DNA from: Cyanobium sp. WAJ14-Wanaka
Lineage (GTDB): Bacteria > Cyanobacteriota > Cyanobacteriia > PCC-6307 > Cyanobiaceae
Assembly: GCF_024345375.1 (NCBI RefSeq)
Contig: NZ_JAGQAZ010000001.1
Location: 1-64,000, forward strand
DNA: 64,000 bases
Direction of reading: 5' to 3'
This document shows positions 1 through 7,749 of the stretch, piece by piece (the stretch's first letter is position 1; the number at the start of each line of letters is the position of its first letter). A program made the translations under genes and the position numbers. The notes beneath the pieces are model-generated. The model did no database searches and was not told the origin of the DNA. It saw nothing but the letters and a program-made list of their open reading frames with translations.

Positions 1-62
1 TCAGGCTCTAAGGTGTCAGAGATGACATAGCTTGTTTCCAGATGAAGAGTGTAAGAGCTTTT

Positions 63-108
63 CTAGTCTATGCAGTTCTCAGGGTTCAAACCTGAGGATG
101 AAGACTAG
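63..108 (+). other. Nested stem in the 23S-5S spacer (possible rRNA processing site)
   Basis: Upstream of 5S rRNA two nested inverted repeats are visible: CTAGTCT (63-69) pairs with AGACTAG (102-108), and CTCAGG (78-83) pairs with CCTGAG (91-96) around a 7-base loop. Such stems in rRNA spacers usually direct RNase III-type processing; that role is inferred. The rest of bases 1-135 looks like non-coding spacer, and I do not recognise the 3' end of 23S rRNA in it. Confidence 0.5.
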
Positions 109-135
109 GTATTATCTTTAAGGAGATGATATCTA

Positions 136-254
136 TCCTGGTGTCCATGGCGCAGTGGAACCACGCCGATCCATCTCGAACTCGGTTGTGAAACGCTGCA
201 GCGGCAACGATATTTGGGGGGTAGCCCCCTGAGAAAATAGCTCGATGCCAGGTA
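136..254 (+). rRNA. rrf: 5S ribosomal RNA
   Basis: The segment has the cyanobacterial 5S signature. It begins TCCTGGTGTC and ends in the complementary GATGCCAGGTA, closing helix I. In between lie a conserved loop with CCGATCCATCTCGAACTCGG and the GGGTAGCCCCCTGAGA helix. Length is about 118 bases, normal for 5S. It is the last gene of an rRNA operon whose 16S and 23S genes lie left of the window. A strong terminator follows about 20 bases downstream. Confidence 0.93.
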
Positions 255-275
255 AAACTTCATCCGTAAGGACAT

Positions 276-307
276 AAAAAGGCCGCCCGCTGGGTGGCCT
301 TTTTTGT
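276..307 (+). terminator. Rho-independent terminator of the rRNA operon
   Basis: A GC-rich hairpin, AGGCCGCCC-gct-GGGTGGCCT, is followed directly by a run of T. It sits about 25 bases after the 5S gene, where rRNA operon termination is expected. An A-tract before the hairpin could let it also work for the minus-strand gene ending at 316. Confidence 0.85.
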
Positions 308-315
308 GCCTTTTT

Positions 316-705
316 TTATGAGCGGTGTACGTGCACCTGCTTCCAGTTGCCTGACTGTTTTTGCCAGATCCGTGTTTCGCAGCAGCTGGCAGTAATCGCA
401 GAAGCTTCCACCATTCTTTGGGTGAGCCGGGTGTAGCTCAAAACCACGGCGTCATCGCCCAACCAGCGCAGGTGGCATCCGGCCATGGTCACGTTGACGC
501 TGGCGGCAGTTTGCGCAGAATTCTCGGGAAAGTAAAAGCGGTGGAAGGGCAGTCCTTCCACAATGATGCCGTTGGTTTCTGCTTCAAAGCAACTCAAGTC
601 TTCGCTGCAATAGCTCGCATAGCTGCTCCAGTCGCCCTTCACTACGCTGTTGAGCATGGCCTGGTTGATGGCGATTATTTCTTGGTCGCGCACGCTTTGG
701 TTCAA
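316..705 (-). CDS. CaMKII association domain / SnoaL-like protein
   Basis: A 129-residue single-domain protein. The N-terminal helix (about residues 5-25, ending in GDW) and the C-terminal strand pair ETRIWQK ... GNWKQVHVHRS match the CaMKII-association / DUF4440 branch of the NTF2-like cone fold. Members often oligomerise or bind small ligands; no catalytic role can be assigned. Its start overlaps the end of mtnC by 4 bases, so it is probably the last gene of the mtnB-mtnC unit. Whether it acts in methionine salvage is unknown. Confidence 0.8.
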   Translation of the reverse strand: MNQSVRDQEIIAINQAMLNSVVKGDWSSYASYCSEDLSCFEAETNGIIVEGLPFHRFYFPENSAQTAASVNVTMAGCHLRWLGDDAVVLSYTRLTQRMVEASAITASCCETRIWQKQSGNWKQVHVHRS

Positions 706-1448
706 GGCTCGAGTTCCAGTTCACCCAAGGAGCCTATCTTCCTAAATGGCCCTGGGTCGCGGGCCGGGTTGCCATCTCGATCACTGAAGTAAACCTCCAT
801 GCCAGCCCTATGGGCGGCTTCGCATTCGGCTAGGGAATCACTTAGAAAAAGTATGCACATTGCATCTACTTTCATTTCGGCTGCGATTTTTAAATAGCTT
901 TCCGTAACTTGCTTTTGGCCAATGCGGGTGTCAAACCAATGGCTAAAAAGGTGCCCTAAATCACCGGATTCACTATGGCCATAGAGCAGCTTTTGGGCCG
1001 TAACCGATCCTGAGGAATAGACAGCCAATATTTTGCCTTGCTTGTGCCATTTCTGCAGCACATCTGGCACGTCTGCAAATAGGGGTGCAATCAGTTCTTT
1101 GCTGGCGTAGCCAGCCTGCCAGATCAGCCCCTGCAGTTCCTTCAATTCGCTCAGCTTGCGATCCTGCTGGATGAGCAGTTGCAGGTAGTCGACAACATCG
1201 GCTTTTGGCCCTTTTCCAGTGGTTGCATCCACCACCCGTCTTGAGAGCAGTTGTTGGGCTTCTGGGCCCGTATCTTCTGTCAAGGCCTTTTCTGCCCCTT
1301 CGATTAGGTGTTCCAGCTCTGGCTCGCCCCGATGTTTCTCGACATAGGGCCGTAGCGATTTTGCCGCATAGGGAAAGAGGGTTTCGGCCACAAAGCTCAC
1401 CGGGCAGGTGGTGCCTTCGATATCAAGGAGTAGATGGCTGATTGTCAT
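702..1448 (-). CDS. mtnC: Acireductone synthase (enolase-phosphatase E1)
   Basis: A 248-residue HAD-superfamily enzyme of methionine salvage. It enolises and dephosphorylates 2,3-diketo-5-methylthiopentyl-1-phosphate to acireductone. HAD motif I is DIEGT at residues 9-13 (nucleophile D9, acid E11), motif II is YSSGS near 144-148 and motif IV is FLSD near 201-204. Length is typical of bacterial MtnC. It lies directly downstream of mtnB with a short 13-base-repeat spacer. Its product would feed MtnD, encoded separately near 10.5-11.1 kb. Confidence 0.95.
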   Translation of the reverse strand: MTISHLLLDIEGTTCPVSFVAETLFPYAAKSLRPYVEKHRGEPELEHLIEGAEKALTEDTGPEAQQLLSRRVVDATTGKGPKADVVDYLQLLIQQDRKLSELKELQGLIWQAGYASKELIAPLFADVPDVLQKWHKQGKILAVYSSGSVTAQKLLYGHSESGDLGHLFSHWFDTRIGQKQVTESYLKIAAEMKVDAMCILFLSDSLAECEAAHRAGMEVYFSDRDGNPARDPGPFRKIGSLGELELEP

Positions 1449-1453
1449 GGTCC

Positions 1454-1489
1454 TAGCGGTTAGGGCTAGCAGTTAGGGCTAGCGGTTAG
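1454..1489. repeat. 13-base tandem repeat spanning the mtnB-mtnC junction
   Basis: Nearly three copies of TAGCGGTTAGGGC (1454-1466, 1467-1479 with one change, then a partial copy from 1480) fill the gap between mtnB and mtnC. On the coding strand the repeat supplies the mtnB TAG stop and further stops in series. It looks like slipped-strand expansion in a short spacer. Confidence 0.7.
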
Positions 1490-2189
1490 TGGCGGCCAAG
1501 GATTGGAGCAGGGTCCTGCGCCACTGTTGCTCCAGCAGGAACTCCAGTATTTCCAGATGTCTTTTAGCCATGGTCAGGTTTTGGCCCCAGGCATAGAGCC
1601 CGTGGCCTGCGATTAATAGGCCATGGGGCGCCTGGGGGATTAGGGGTTTGGCGTGGGCGCTTAGCCGTTTGATGTCCTGGTCGTTGGCAAGCACCGGTAT
1701 CAGCACCTTGGCGTTATGGCTGGTGATGCCCTCGAGGCCCTTGAGCATTTCCAGGCCGCCAATCTCAACTCCTGCAATCCCAGTGACCCCGCTAATCCCA
1801 GCGACCCCGCTAATCCCAGCTGCGGCGGCTCCCCCACCACCTTGTTTCTGGTTTTCGAGCGCTAGGGCCGAGAGCAGGGTGGCTGCCTGGGAGTGGGTAT
1901 GGAGCACTGCCCCGGCGTTGGAGTTTTTGACAATCGCCAAGTGCAGCAGGGTTTCTGCTGAGGCCTTGCCGCTGCCCCGCAGCACCTGCCCCGTGCCATC
2001 CACCCAGATCAACTGCCCCGGGCTGACTGATCCCTTATCGACACCGCTCGGTGCCATCAACAGCTGCAGCGGTTCGCGTTGGGCAACGCAGCTGAAGTTT
2101 CCCCCCGTGCCATCGCACCAACCCCGGCCATGGATGGCCGCCATTACCCCGCACAGGGCTACTTCTAGGTGGCTTGCTTCTTCACTCAT
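1479..2189 (-). CDS. mtnB: Methylthioribulose-1-phosphate dehydratase
   Basis: A 236-residue class II aldolase-fold zinc enzyme. It dehydrates 5-methylthioribulose-1-phosphate to the diketo substrate of MtnC. Zinc ligands are H97 and H99 in AVLHTHS and H196 in IAGHGLY; the catalytic acid is in SAETLLH near E79. The frame stays open upstream to 2381 but that part lies inside fpg, so the start at 2189 (MSEEASH), 10 bases after the fpg stop, is preferred. Residues about 117-142 are a Gly/Ala/Val insertion encoded by an 18-base tandem repeat and absent from ordinary MtnB. Confidence 0.93.
   Translation of the reverse strand: MSEEASHLEVALCGVMAAIHGRGWCDGTGGNFSCVAQREPLQLLMAPSGVDKGSVSPGQLIWVDGTGQVLRGSGKASAETLLHLAIVKNSNAGAVLHTHSQAATLLSALALENQKQGGGGAAAAGISGVAGISGVTGIAGVEIGGLEMLKGLEGITSHNAKVLIPVLANDQDIKRLSAHAKPLIPQAPHGLLIAGHGLYAWGQNLTMAKRHLEILEFLLEQQWRRTLLQSLAATNR
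1776..1828. repeat. 18-base in-frame tandem repeat inside mtnB
   Basis: Units start at 1776, 1794 and 1812 (AATCCCAGYGACCCCGCT, third partial). They encode a six-residue period of G-I-S/A-G-V type in the MtnB insertion. The unit length is a multiple of three, so copy-number change would keep the frame. Confidence 0.85.
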
Positions 2190-2199
2190 CAGCTGCAAT

Positions 2200-3060
2200 C
2201 TATCCCTGGCAATTGGGGCACCAGTGGCTGCTGCGCCCCCCCAGCTTTTCGCGCTGGATGGGTCCGCCGCACACCCGGCAGGGTTGGCCGCTGCGCCTGT
2301 AAACGAGGGCCTGGCCCCCGTAGTTGCCATTGGTGCCAGTGAGGTCGCGGAAATCACTGAAGGTGGTGCCACCGGCTCCAATGCTGCGCTCCAGCACTTC
2401 CACCAGGGCCTGGCGCAGGCTTTCCAATTTCCCTACCCCCAACCTGCCGCTCGGCGTATGGGGGCGAATGCCGGCACTAAACAGTGATTCGTCGGCATAG
2501 ATATTGCCCACTCCCGCCACCAGGGCCTGATCCAGCAGGGCTGTCTTAATCGGCCGGCTCGAGCCCTTGAGCTTGTCTCTCAGGTAGGTGGCACTGAAAT
2601 CTGCGCTGAAGGGTTCGGGCCCCAGCCGTTGCAGCCCCGTGATCACCGATTCGATCGGCACCGCCGGCGGCACCCACCACATCTGGCCAAAGCTGCGCAT
2701 GTCCACAAAGCGCAGTTCTTGGCCCTGGTTATCCCAGAGCTGGACGCGGGTGTGCTTCCCAAGGGGCGCCTGCGCCCCAGCCCCTGGGCTGCCTAGCCAG
2801 AGGAATTGGCCGGTCATGCGCAGGTGCACGCCCCAGTGGCCCCCATCCTTGCCATCGCGCCACAGACTGGCGCTGAGGTACTTGCCCCGCCGGCTCCAGA
2901 TGCCCACCTGGCAGCCCTCGAGGCCGGTGGCGAATGCCTCGGGACTGGCTGGATGGGCAATGGCCCTGGCCCGATGAACCGCCACCTTGGCTATCTCAAA
3001 GCCGGCGGTTTTTTGCTCTAACCCGCGCCTTACGGTTTCGACTTCGGGAAGTTCCGGCAT
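2200..3060 (-). CDS. mutM: Formamidopyrimidine-DNA glycosylase
   Basis: A 286-residue Fpg/MutM base-excision repair enzyme that removes 8-oxoguanine and other oxidised purines and nicks the abasic site. It starts MPELPEVE with the catalytic P2 and E3. It carries the conserved RRGKYL segment, the helix-two-turn-helix VAGVGNIYADESLF, and a C-terminal zinc finger CRVCGG ... CPNCQ. The internal segment SPGAGAQAPLG resembles the extra loop of plant and cyanobacterial Fpg. A terminator separates it from psaE; mtnB follows 10 bases downstream. Confidence 0.96.
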   Translation of the reverse strand: MPELPEVETVRRGLEQKTAGFEIAKVAVHRARAIAHPASPEAFATGLEGCQVGIWSRRGKYLSASLWRDGKDGGHWGVHLRMTGQFLWLGSPGAGAQAPLGKHTRVQLWDNQGQELRFVDMRSFGQMWWVPPAVPIESVITGLQRLGPEPFSADFSATYLRDKLKGSSRPIKTALLDQALVAGVGNIYADESLFSAGIRPHTPSGRLGVGKLESLRQALVEVLERSIGAGGTTFSDFRDLTGTNGNYGGQALVYRRSGQPCRVCGGPIQREKLGGRSSHWCPNCQG

Positions 3061-3095
3061 CTATCTATGCGGCTTGGTCGAGTTCGGATGATTCA

Positions 3096-3132
3096 GCAAA
3101 AAGCCCGCTCCCCCAGGGCAGGGAAGCGGGCT
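3096..3132 (-). terminator. Rho-independent terminator of psaE
   Basis: On the minus strand AGCCCGCT (3132-3125) pairs with AGCGGGCT (3109-3102) and is followed by TTTTT. It lies about 40 bases after the psaE stop and before the fpg start, so psaE is probably monocistronic. Confidence 0.85.
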
Positions 3133-3170
3133 GCAGACTAAGTTCTTGGCTTAATAAGGCCTTTGCTTGA

Positions 3171-3380
3171 TCAGGCCTTTTCGAGCTCGGCTTCGGCGAA
3201 GTTGTTGGTGTTGATGCCACCTTCAGAGCCGCTGTAGCCGTTGTAATTCACCTTGTCAAAGCGCACCACCACCGGGTAGCGGATGCCTGATGTGTCGACC
3301 GTCGCGACGGTGCCGACTTCGTTGAACCAGTAGGACTCAGGACGCTTGATGCGCACCTTGTCGCCGCGGGAGATGGCCAT
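3171..3380 (-). CDS. psaE: Photosystem I subunit IV (PsaE)
   Basis: A 69-residue SH3-like stromal subunit of photosystem I that helps dock ferredoxin and supports cyclic electron flow. The start [18 protein letters not shown] and core [14 protein letters not shown] are diagnostic, and length matches the family. Its promoter must lie in the roughly 120-base divergent gap shared with the unknown gene beginning near 3502. It has its own terminator downstream. Confidence 0.98.
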   Translation of the reverse strand: MAISRGDKVRIKRPESYWFNEVGTVATVDTSGIRYPVVVRFDKVNYNGYSGSEGGINTNNFAEAELEKA

Positions 3381-3501
3381 CGCGTCTTCGTAAATCGAAT
3401 GCCTGACTTGTCGAACTTACCCGTACTGCCTCGAGGCCAGGCCAGGCGCGTCACGATTCGTCGTCGTTGGCGTGGCACGATCGCTCTCCCGACCAGCTCC
3501 T

Positions 3502-4554
3502 ATGGAATCCCTCGAGGCCCCAACCCTTTCCCTGGAGCTGCCCGATCCCGATAGCGACACCATCAGCACGATGGAATTTCTGGCCAGGCTTGAGGAGGCC
3601 TGGGCCGTCTGCGATCGCTTTGACCTCCAAACCGAGATCTGGCGTGGGCGGATTTTGCGGTCCGTGCGGGATCGGGAGAAGCGCGGCGGCGAGGGGCGCG
3701 GCACCGGTTTCTTGCAGTGGCTAAGGGAGCGGGAAATCAGCAAAACCCGCGCCTACATCCTGATTCAGTTGGCCGAGTCGGCCGACAGCCTCGTGGGGGA
3801 GGGCTTGCTCGAGCAGGCCAGTGTCAACAACTTTTCCAAGCGGGCCTTTTTGGAAACTGCCCAGGCCGATCCCGAGGTGCAGCAGATGATCTCGGAGGCT
3901 GCCAACGATGGCCAGCAGATCACCCGCAAGCAGGTGCGGCGCCTAAGCGACGAGTTCACCGCGGCCACCAGCCCCCTGCTGCCCGAGGAGATTCGCCAGC
4001 GCACCGCCGAAAATCTCCTGCCCCCCCGGTTGGTGGCCCCCCTGGTGCGGGAGCTGGCCAAGTTGCCCGAGGAGCAACAGGAGGACCTGCGGCGGGTGTT
4101 GCGCGAGGAGCCCGAGCTGGATCGGGTTAAGGACGTAACCAGCACGGCCCGCTGGTTGAGCAAGGCGGCCGAGGCGGGCTTGGCGGTGCGGGCCTTTCAG
4201 CACGATCAACTGGATTTTGAGAAGGCCCTCCAGGAGGCCCAGCGCCTCGATGCCCTCGGTCTTTTGGCCGATGCGGTGGGCCAGGCCCAGGCCCTGGAGA
4301 GTGCCGTGCTCAAGCTGCACACCAGCTGGCGGCGCCTGGGAGGCCTGCAGGAACGCCTCTGGGTGGAAAGCGGCAGCAGCACGCCCCACCTGCGCGATCT
4401 GTTGACGGCCCTGCAGTCGCTGAGTGGCAGCACGATGCGTGTCTCCCTGGGGGAGTTGGCGGGGGGTAAGCGGCTGCGGCTGCAGCTGGTGGAGGAATCG
4501 CCCGAGCAACTGGATGCCCCTCCCCTCCCCTCCCCTAGCCCTGGCGTCAACTAG
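3502..4554 (+). CDS. Conserved unknown protein, probable helix-turn-helix/KorB-like fold, upstream of recQ
   Basis: About 350 residues, largely alpha-helical and charged, with no signal peptide or membrane segment. I do not recognise a named family. Residues about 55-190 (FLQWLREREISKTRAYILIQ ... ITRKQVRRL) look like consecutive helix-turn-helix units reminiscent of ParB/KorB-type DNA-binding regions; this is inference. The frame is also open from 3472, but the ATG at 3502 (MESLEAP) looks more natural. It ends in a Pro/Ser tail 27 bases before recQ, so the two are probably co-transcribed and may act together in DNA maintenance. Confidence 0.7.
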   Translation: MESLEAPTLSLELPDPDSDTISTMEFLARLEEAWAVCDRFDLQTEIWRGRILRSVRDREKRGGEGRGTGFLQWLREREISKTRAYILIQLAESADSLVGEGLLEQASVNNFSKRAFLETAQADPEVQQMISEAANDGQQITRKQVRRLSDEFTAATSPLLPEEIRQRTAENLLPPRLVAPLVRELAKLPEEQQEDLRRVLREEPELDRVKDVTSTARWLSKAAEAGLAVRAFQHDQLDFEKALQEAQRLDALGLLADAVGQAQALESAVLKLHTSWRRLGGLQERLWVESGSSTPHLRDLLTALQSLSGSTMRVSLGELAGGKRLRLQLVEESPEQLDAPPLPSPSPGVN

Positions 4555-4581
4555 AATTGGCAAACGCTACCGGTAGGGTTT

Positions 4582-6096
4582 TTGACGCCGGAAGCACCAG
4601 CCATTACCGCTCTTTCCGAAACGGATCGCCTCCAGTCGGCCCTGGCCGAACACTTCGGCTGGCAGCAGTTCCGCCCGGGCCAAAGGGAGGTGGTGGAGGC
4701 CCTGCTCGCCGGCCAGGACTGCCTGGCGGTGTTGCCCACCGGAGGCGGTAAATCGCTTTGCTATCAACTGCCAGCCCTGGTGAGGGGCGGCTTGGTGCTG
4801 GTGATTTCGCCGCTGGTGGCCCTGATGCAGGACCAGGTCAGCCATCTGCAGCGCCGGGGCATTGCGGCGGCCTTTTTGCACCGGGGCCTCAGCACCCCCG
4901 AGCGCCGTCAGTTGCTGCAGCGCCTCCGGGATCGGCGCTTGCGCCTGCTCTATATGGCCCCGGAGCGCCTCCAGGTTGAGGCCACCAGGGAGATGCTCGA
5001 CGACGTGCTTTCTTCCGGGCAGCTGGTGGCCCTGGCGGTAGATGAGGCCCATTGCATCAGTGCCTGGGGCCATGATTTCCGGCCGGATTACCGCCGCCTG
5101 GGCCAGCTGCGCAGCATGTGCCCGGGGGTGCCCCTGGTGGCCCTAAGTGCCACGGCCGCCCCCCAGGTACGGGCCGACATCATTCGCCTGCTGCAATTGC
5201 GGCGGCCCCTGATCCAGGTGCGCTCCGCCAGGCGCGCCAACCTCCACTACTCGATGCAACGGCGGCCCCAGGAGCCCCTGCCCCTGGTGCTGGAGGCCGT
5301 GCAGGCGACCCGCGGGGCGGTGTTGATCTATGCCCGCACCCGCCGCTCGGTGGAGCAGTGGGCGGAGCGCCTCAGCGGTACCGGGCTGGAGGCGATTTCG
5401 TACCACGCGGGCATGGATCCGGAGAGCCGTCAGCTGGCCCTGGAACATTTCCAGACCCAGCCCAGGCCTGTGTTGGTGGCCACCATGGCCTTTGGCATGG
5501 GGGTGGACCGACCCGATGTGGGGCTGGTGCTGCACCTGGATTTGCCCGCCAGTGCCGAGGGCTATCTGCAGGAATCGGGCCGGGCCGGCCGCGATGGGGA
5601 GCCGGCGCGCTGCTTGGTGTTGTTTGATGCGGGCGATCGCACCAGCCTGGGTTGGGCAATCCGTGGTGCCGCCGTGCCCCAGGAACAGCAGCGGATGGAA
5701 TTGGCCCAGCGCCAATTAAGGCGGATGGAGGCGGTGGCAGAAGGGGAGGGCTGCCGGGAGCAGGCCCTATTGCTGGCCGTTGGTGAGCTGACGCCCCCCT
5801 GCGGCCGCTGCGACAACTGCCAGACATCTGCCGAGCAGCTCGATTGGTCGGAGCAGGTTGGCCGGCTGCTGGAGGCCGTGGCCGAGCGCAATGGCCGCGA
5901 CCTGCGAACCCTCGCCGTGGAACTGGCGGGCGACGGCCGCGATGGCCGCGACGGTCAGCGCTGGGGCTGGTTGGCCCGCCGCCTGGTGCAAGAGGAATTG
6001 ATTGGTGAAAGCGACGACGGCGCCCAGCGCCTCTACTTGCGCTCCCCAGGCCGGCGCTATCTGCGCCAGCCCTGGCCCCTGCACTGGGCTGCCTAG
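4582..6096 (+). CDS. recQ: ATP-dependent DNA helicase RecQ (short form)
   Basis: A 504-residue 3'-5' superfamily 2 helicase. Visible motifs are the N-terminal FRPGQ, Walker A LPTGGGKSLCYQLP (51-64), DEAHCISAWGHDFRPDY (154-170), ESGRAGRDG (motif VI), and the zinc-binding CGRCDNC (407-413). After a partial winged-helix region it stops: there is no HRDC domain, so it is shorter than E. coli RecQ (about 610). The start is TTG at 4582. A 9-base repeat encodes GDGRDGRDG near residue 450. It converges with the LysM gene, leaving an 18-base gap. Confidence 0.95.
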   Translation: MTPEAPAITALSETDRLQSALAEHFGWQQFRPGQREVVEALLAGQDCLAVLPTGGGKSLCYQLPALVRGGLVLVISPLVALMQDQVSHLQRRGIAAAFLHRGLSTPERRQLLQRLRDRRLRLLYMAPERLQVEATREMLDDVLSSGQLVALAVDEAHCISAWGHDFRPDYRRLGQLRSMCPGVPLVALSATAAPQVRADIIRLLQLRRPLIQVRSARRANLHYSMQRRPQEPLPLVLEAVQATRGAVLIYARTRRSVEQWAERLSGTGLEAISYHAGMDPESRQLALEHFQTQPRPVLVATMAFGMGVDRPDVGLVLHLDLPASAEGYLQESGRAGRDGEPARCLVLFDAGDRTSLGWAIRGAAVPQEQQRMELAQRQLRRMEAVAEGEGCREQALLLAVGELTPPCGRCDNCQTSAEQLDWSEQVGRLLEAVAERNGRDLRTLAVELAGDGRDGRDGQRWGWLARRLVQEELIGESDDGAQRLYLRSPGRRYLRQPWPLHWAA

Positions 6097-6114
6097 GAAG
6101 CTCAGTGCCCCCCT

Positions 6115-7608
6115 TTAGCTGCCCTTGGCCTTACAGATGTCGGTTACCAGCTGCTGCTCGTAGTCGGCCTGGGGGGCATCCCAGGTTTTCCACTGGCCGG
6201 TTTGGTTGGTGCTGTTGAGCTTGCGGGCACCGCAGTTCACCGCGAGGTAAAGGGGTTGGCCCTGGCGGTTGAGGGTGGGGGCCACGAAGCTGCCACCCAT
6301 GGATTGCCAGTTGGCCCAATCGACCTGGAGGGGGCCGTAGTTGCGCCAGTCGGGCTTGCCCGTTTTGACGGTGCTGCTGGTGGTGGTGGATTTGGGCCGA
6401 CTGGCGGTGACTGTCGCTGTGGCAGCTGTGGCAGCTGTGGCAACTGTGGCTGTCGCTGTGGGTTTGACCTCTGGCTTGACTTCAGGCTTCACCTCAGGCT
6501 TCACCTCGGTTTTGACCACAGGTTTCGCTTCCGGCCTGACCTCGGGCTTTGGTTCTGGTTTTGGTTCTGGCTTGGCTTCAACCTTCAGGGCAACTTTCGG
6601 TTCTGGTTTGAGTGCGGGCTTCACTTCAGGTTGGACCTCAGCCTTGATTACCGGCTTCACTTCGGGCTTGGCCTCTGGCTTCACCTCGGGCTTCACTGTG
6701 GCGGTGGCCACGGGTTTTGCGACTGGCTTGGCCACTGGTTTAACTACCGGCTTGGCCACCACCCTGGGGGCGGGCTTGGGTGTGGGCTTGGGAGCTGGCG
6801 GAGCCTGCAGCTTGAGTTGGGTTCCCTCCACTACGAAGTTTGGATCGTCGATTTTGTTGAGGGCCACCAACTTCTCGACCGAGGTGTTGTAACGATCGGC
6901 GATGTGGGACAGGCTTTCTCCCTGCTTGACCACGTAATTGCTGGGGCGACGGCTGTCGTTGGCCGTGCTTGGGGCCGCAGCGGTGCTGCTGGGTCGGCCG
7001 GGGATGGCAATGCGGGTGCCCGCCACCAACAGCTTGGGGTCGCGGATGTTGTTGAGCGCCAGCAGGCGGTCGGTGGTGGTGCCAAAACGTTCGGCCAACT
7101 CCGACACGGTTTCCCCCTTCTTCACCGTGTAAGGCGCCGTGGGCAGGGCCCGTGCCGCAGGGGCCGAACGACTGCTCGAGCCCCCCGAGGAAACCACCAA
7201 CCGGTCGCCAGCAGTCACCTTGTTGGGGTTGGTGATGCCATTGAGCTGCATCAGGCGATTGAGGCTGATCCCAGCCCTATCGGCAATCTCTGAGAGGGTG
7301 TCGCCCGCCTTAACGGTGATGCTGCCGCCACCGCCACCAGCACCGCCGCCACTGCCGTAGCTGAGGCTGGGGCTTGAGGAGCGGCTGCCGGGAATCACCA
7401 GGCTTTGGCCCACGGCCAATTTATTGGGGTCGCTAATGCCATTGGCCTGCATCAGCCTTTTCAGGCTGACGCCATTGCGATCGGCGATTTCCGAGAGGGT
7501 CTCGCCGTTCTTGACCACCACGTTGGCGAAGGCTGCTGCAGGAGAGAGCAAGGGCAGTGGCAACACCACTGCTAGGGCCAAGGCAGCTAGGGATCGGCGC
7601 ATGGGCAC
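6115..7608 (-). CDS. Secreted protein with four LysM domains and a Lys-Pro repeat linker
   Basis: A 497-residue exported cell-wall-binding protein. A signal peptide (residues 1-28, LSPAAAFA) is followed by four LysM repeats at about 29-74, 95-140, 157-202 and 221-266, each of the type VKxGETLSEIADR ... NxI.DPNKL..G. Residues about 270-400 are a low-complexity KPEVKPEAKP-type linker likely to span peptidoglycan. A compact C-terminal domain (about 415-497, KPDWRNYGPLQVDW) is seen in cyanobacterial LysM proteins but has no role I know. No peptidase catalytic motif is visible. Confidence 0.88.
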   Translation of the reverse strand: MPMRRSLAALALAVVLPLPLLSPAAAFANVVVKNGETLSEIADRNGVSLKRLMQANGISDPNKLAVGQSLVIPGSRSSSPSLSYGSGGGAGGGGGSITVKAGDTLSEIADRAGISLNRLMQLNGITNPNKVTAGDRLVVSSGGSSSRSAPAARALPTAPYTVKKGETVSELAERFGTTTDRLLALNNIRDPKLLVAGTRIAIPGRPSSTAAAPSTANDSRRPSNYVVKQGESLSHIADRYNTSVEKLVALNKIDDPNFVVEGTQLKLQAPPAPKPTPKPAPRVVAKPVVKPVAKPVAKPVATATVKPEVKPEAKPEVKPVIKAEVQPEVKPALKPEPKVALKVEAKPEPKPEPKPEVRPEAKPVVKTEVKPEVKPEVKPEVKPTATATVATAATAATATVTASRPKSTTTSSTVKTGKPDWRNYGPLQVDWANWQSMGGSFVAPTLNRQGQPLYLAVNCGARKLNSTNQTGQWKTWDAPQADYEQQLVTDICKAKGS

Positions 7609-7695
7609 TACGGATAGATCACCAAACGGTATCGCCGAACCTTAAAGGGCGCCTCCGATTGGATCCAGTCCTGGGTTGATCAAAGGTTCTGATCA

Positions 7696-7742
7696 GCCGA
7701 GCCGGGCCGGGCCGAGCCGGGCCGAGCCGGGCCGAGCCGAGT
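7696..7742. repeat. 10-base GC-rich tandem repeat between the LysM and aldehyde dehydrogenase genes
   Basis: About four to five imperfect copies of GCCGAGCCGG lie in the 140-base intergenic gap, just after the aldehyde dehydrogenase stop (minus strand). No T-tract follows, so it is not a classical terminator. It may be slippage-prone simple sequence. Confidence 0.8.
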
Positions 7743-7749
7743 CAGGCCA

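Noticed and set aside
361-792. Plus-strand open frame of 143 codons over the CaMKII-like gene
   Set aside because: It is antisense to a clear family member and has no own similarity; high GC keeps antisense frames open.
6202-7293. Long plus-strand frame opposite the LysM gene
   Set aside because: Its composition is the mirror of the Lys-Pro repeats and LysM domains on the other strand; no start signal or family motif.
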